DNA from: Bacteroidales bacterium
GTDB lineage: Bacteria; Bacteroidota; Bacteroidia; Bacteroidales; Bacteroidaceae
Direction of reading: 5' to 3'
DNA length: 32,583 nt
NCBI GenBank assembly: GCA_022772475.1
Contig: JALEZQ010000014.1
Location: forward strand, 72,004 to 104,586
In this document: positions 29,913 to 32,583 of the stretch, in pieces
Position numbering within the stretch: the first letter of the stretch is position 1
How the letters are laid out: each line of letters begins with the position of its first letter
Program-made: the position numbers and the translations under genes
Notes under the pieces: generated by a model
Database searches by the model: none
What the model saw: the letters and a program-made list of their open reading frames with translations, nothing else
Told to the model about the DNA's origin: nothing

Positions 29913-32583
29913 ATGCATCGTATCTTACATCGGGTCGCTAAACTGTGCTTAGCGCTGATTTGCGCTGTGCTTTCTATGAGCACAATAACTGCCACTGCGC
30001 AGACGCAGACCGTCAAGGACAAATACTGGTCCTATCCCACTGAAAAACCCGCCAACCCCTTCGACGGCGGTGACGGCACGGAAAGCAATCCCTACCGCAT
30101 ACGCACCGCTCAGCAGCTGATGAACTTCGCCTGGATGGTCAACGATGGCGAGGAGTATGAGGGCAAGTACTTCCTCATGACGGACGACATCGTGCTTAAC
30201 GAGAACGTCATCAACGCCGACGGCACGTTCAACAGCACCGGCTCGTTCAAAGACTGCATCGGCATAGGCCACTACAACACTTTCGTCGATGACGATTTCG
30301 GCGGCATCTTCGATGGCGGCGGCCACACCATCTACGGCTTCTACAGAAATATCAAAAAGGATGAAAAAGAGCACTACACAGCGGCGCTTTTCTATAGTTT
30401 GGACAACGCCATCGTGCAGAATCTCAACATAAGCCACAGCTTTATCTACAATTACCAAGCCAACATAGCCGATGGCACGGGCTACATCGCAGGCTCGGCC
30501 TACAAGTCCACCATTGCCAACTGTCATGTCACGAAGAGCATTATTGAATCGTGTGGATACGGTACAAGAGGTCATGGGAAATATAATAGATTTTTCAGTG
30601 TAGGTGGTATTGCCGGAATTATTGAAAAGAGTACCGTCAAAGATTGCTCGTTTTCGGGCAATATCAATGTCGGCCCCAGTAGTATCATAGAGAAAACTTA
30701 TGTCAGTGCAGGCGGTATCGTAGGCTCCATGGAAGACAATTATGACAACACCATAGCCAACTGTCTCACCGAAGGGAACATCAAATATAGTTGTACATAC
30801 CAGGTAAATCAAGAGTCTATCGGTGGCATTGTCGGTTTTGCCGATAAGAACTTTCGCATCTCCGGCTGTTGCAATAAGATGAACCTTTACTCAGTTGAGG
30901 CGGAAGGAGGACATCTCTGTATGGGAGGCATATTGGGTTTACTCGAATGTGACGGCCACAGCTATATTATCGAGCGCTGCGTAAACTTTGGCGACATCTA
31001 TTGGGGAACCAAGGGAAAAGACTACACCACTCATTGGACTAAACTTTTCGGTGGAATAGGAACACTAAGACCCAACTCCATGACGACCGCTGGCGACCTC
31101 TGTCTTACAGACTGTGCCAACTATGGCAGCATCCATGTGCTGTACGATAAGGTTACCATTAGTAATGTAAAGGACAATGACGAGAAAGCGCTCGATGACC
31201 ATACATTGACAGCGGGCTGCATAGCCATACACGGAACTTTTGGCATGCACACGCGTACTTATTTCACACGCTGCATCTCCGTAGCCGACAAACATGAACT
31301 GAATACAGATACGGACCTTAAACTCCGCTTCGCGCCCATCATGGGTTATCTCCTCCGCGACCGCTTAGAAGACGACGAGCCGGACATCCAGACCATCGAC
31401 GACTGCTACTACTATACCGACGAATCGACGTGCCGACTGCATCAGCCCACCCATCTGAAGGACGATGTGGTTGCGCCCCATTCCCGTGACAAGAGTGACT
31501 TCTGCAGAACCCAGCCGTGGTTGGCATCGCCATTTAATGCGTGGCGGCCGTTGGCTGAGGGCGAGAGCGACACATGGACAGGCTACAGCGTGCCCCTCAT
31601 CAGGGGGCTGCGCGTGCAGGGCTACGAAGGCCATGGTAAACCTGAAGAACCCTACCTTATCTATACGGAGGACGATCTGGCCAACCTCTCCCAGTTCTTA
31701 GAGAGCAACCTCAACGCCGATTTCCGCCTGATGAACGACCTCTACATGGCCGACAAACCGGCGGTAGTAAGCATCAAGGAACTACCGTTGAGTTACAGGG
31801 GCACCTTCGACGGCAACGGCCACTGCATCGACGGCCTGCGCGTGACGGGACATGCCCTCTTCGAAAAACTCTGCGGCACGGTCAAAAACCTTACGCTCAC
31901 CAACTTCCGCGGCAACGAGACGGCCAACTACAATACGTCTATTGCCTCATCCCTCTACGGCACGATAGAAAACTGCGCCGTTTATGGCACAATCTCCGCC
32001 TGCGGGGATATTGATGATGAAAAAGTGGAGGTTTCGGGCATTGCCGGCCTCGTGAGCAACGACGGTTTGACCTTTGTGGGACACATCAAGAACTGTGTGT
32101 TCAAGGGCACGTTCAAGGTGTCGCCGCTCCTAAACGGCAAAACGGTGGGAAACGTCACCAAAAGGTTGCGCTACGACGGCATCTCCAACTACCTCAACTG
32201 TGCCAAAGGCTCCGGCAGCAGCGTCACGGGCTGCTACGCCTCCTATACGGTAGAAGGGGTCGATGACGCCGGTTTCACAAGTGTCTCCACAGCCGGTGTG
32301 AGCGACAATACCAACTACTATGGCGTGATGGAAAACAACTACTTCGTCTGCCCGCAGACTCCCGAAGCATACATAAAGAATCCCGGCGTGTTCAGAGCCG
32401 AGAGCGAAGCCGCCATCACCCCCGCCATGCTCGGCGATACCAAAGGCACGGTGTGGATAAAGGGCGCCTATCGCCTCATCAACAAAAACAACCGCTACCT
32501 CACCGTCACCGACCCCGCCGGACAGACCACCTACCTCGACCTCTGCCCCGACGATGCCTGGACGCCGAACAAGGTCTATAACC
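29913..32583 (+). CDS. Large secreted GLUG-type surface protein (C-terminus beyond window)
   Basis: An open frame of 890 codons from ATG 29913 to the window end. A Sec signal peptide (ALICAVLSMSTITATAQ, cut near residue 31) starts it. The mature part begins with the pattern NPFDGGDGTESNPYRIRTAQ, usual in Bacteroidetes GLUG/beta-helix surface proteins. Two similar modules (about 55-150 and 588-680) contain F-G-G-x-F-D-G-x-G-H-x-I-x-G. Glycine motifs of GLUG type recur: VGGIAG (~230), AGGIVG (~266), IGGIVG (~303), MGGILG (~337). Probably an adhesin or surface-exposed protein; the C-terminus, which would show the anchoring or secretion signal, is missing. The middle (30540-31330) uses more A/T-ending codons than its surroundings. 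Confidence 0.85.
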   Translation, partial: MHRILHRVAKLCLALICAVLSMSTITATAQTQTVKDKYWSYPTEKPANPFDGGDGTESNPYRIRTAQQLMNFAWMVNDGEEYEGKYFLMTDDIVLNENVINADGTFNSTGSFKDCIGIGHYNTFVDDDFGGIFDGGGHTIYGFYRNIKKDEKEHYTAALFYSLDNAIVQNLNISHSFIYNYQANIADGTGYIAGSAYKSTIANCHVTKSIIESCGYGTRGHGKYNRFFSVGGIAGIIEKSTVKDCSFSGNINVGPSSIIEKTYVSAGGIVGSMEDNYDNTIANCLTEGNIKYSCTYQVNQESIGGIVGFADKNFRISGCCNKMNLYSVEAEGGHLCMGGILGLLECDGHSYIIERCVNFGDIYWGTKGKDYTTHWTKLFGGIGTLRPNSMTTAGDLCLTDCANYGSIHVLYDKVTISNVKDNDEKALDDHTLTAGCIAIHGTFGMHTRTYFTRCISVADKHELNTDTDLKLRFAPIMGYLLRDRLEDDEPDIQTIDDCYYYTDESTCRLHQPTHLKDDVVAPHSRDKSDFCRTQPWLASPFNAWRPLAEGESDTWTGYSVPLIRGLRVQGYEGHGKPEEPYLIYTEDDLANLSQFLESNLNADFRLMNDLYMADKPAVVSIKELPLSYRGTFDGNGHCIDGLRVTGHALFEKLCGTVKNLTLTNFRGNETANYNTSIASSLYGTIENCAVYGTISACGDIDDEKVEVSGIAGLVSNDGLTFVGHIKNCVFKGTFKVSPLLNGKTVGNVTKRLRYDGISNYLNCAKGSGSSVTGCYASYTVEGVDDAGFTSVSTAGVSDNTNYYGVMENNYFVCPQTPEAYIKNPGVFRAESEAAITPAMLGDTKGTVWIKGAYRLINKNNRYLTVTDPAGQTTYLDLCPDDAWTPNKVYN

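Overview
The window looks like a chromosomal segment of a high-GC member of the Bacteroidales, probably Prevotellaceae-like; genus is not resolvable by eye. The grounds are Bacteroidetes-type promoters (TTTG, about 19-22 bp, TAnnTTTG), almost no Shine-Dalgarno sequences, many Bacteroidetes lipoproteins with acidic residues after the lipidated Cys, Bacteroidetes-restricted families (DUF4861, DUF4827, RprX/RprY-type two-component pair), a short-LID adenylate kinase and a GLUG-type surface protein.

Layout. 1-5.4 kb, minus strand: hpt-adk-obgE-pgeF (nucleotide salvage, ribosome GTPase, laccase-fold enzyme, the last cut by the window edge), then the lrgA-lrgB pair, then a small membrane protein followed by an OmpH/Skp-like lipoprotein. 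5.4-6.9 kb, plus: dipeptidase PepD. 6.9-8.4 kb: gene-poor, with tandem repeats and the remnant of a GNAT acetyltransferase cut by a palindromic repeat array. 8.4-10.9 kb, plus: a DUF4861 protein and a GH88 unsaturated glucuronyl hydrolase, a small uronate-oligosaccharide unit. 11.0-14.9 kb, minus: ubiE/menG-aroE-TPM-lemA-DUF4827, which looks like one operon with a clear promoter and terminator. 15.3-18.9 kb, plus: a Sua5/YrdC-type protein, a ClC chloride protein and fmt, closed by a terminator. 19.1-21.3 kb, plus: a histidine kinase and OmpR-type regulator.

21.5-28.5 kb, plus, is the most unusual part. A BMP-like binding lipoprotein overlaps a 725-residue lipoprotein that joins a branched-chain amino-acid-type periplasmic binding domain to a legumain/GPI8-like C13 cysteine peptidase with the expected His-Cys catalytic pair. 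A separate promoter then drives two lipoproteins that I cannot assign. Envelope ligand sensing coupled to proteolysis or transpeptidation is an inference, not shown.

28.5-29.9 kb is a 1.4-kb non-coding zone packed with repeats: palindromes sharing a core but with arms that change in compensation, a cloverleaf-like long inverted repeat, two related 22-bp hairpin arrays and an inverted-repeat-bounded element that recurs in opposite orientation at 24.8 kb. 29.9 kb to the end is the first 890 codons of a large secreted GLUG-type surface protein, open at the window edge.

All calls come from reading the sequence; no database search was run.
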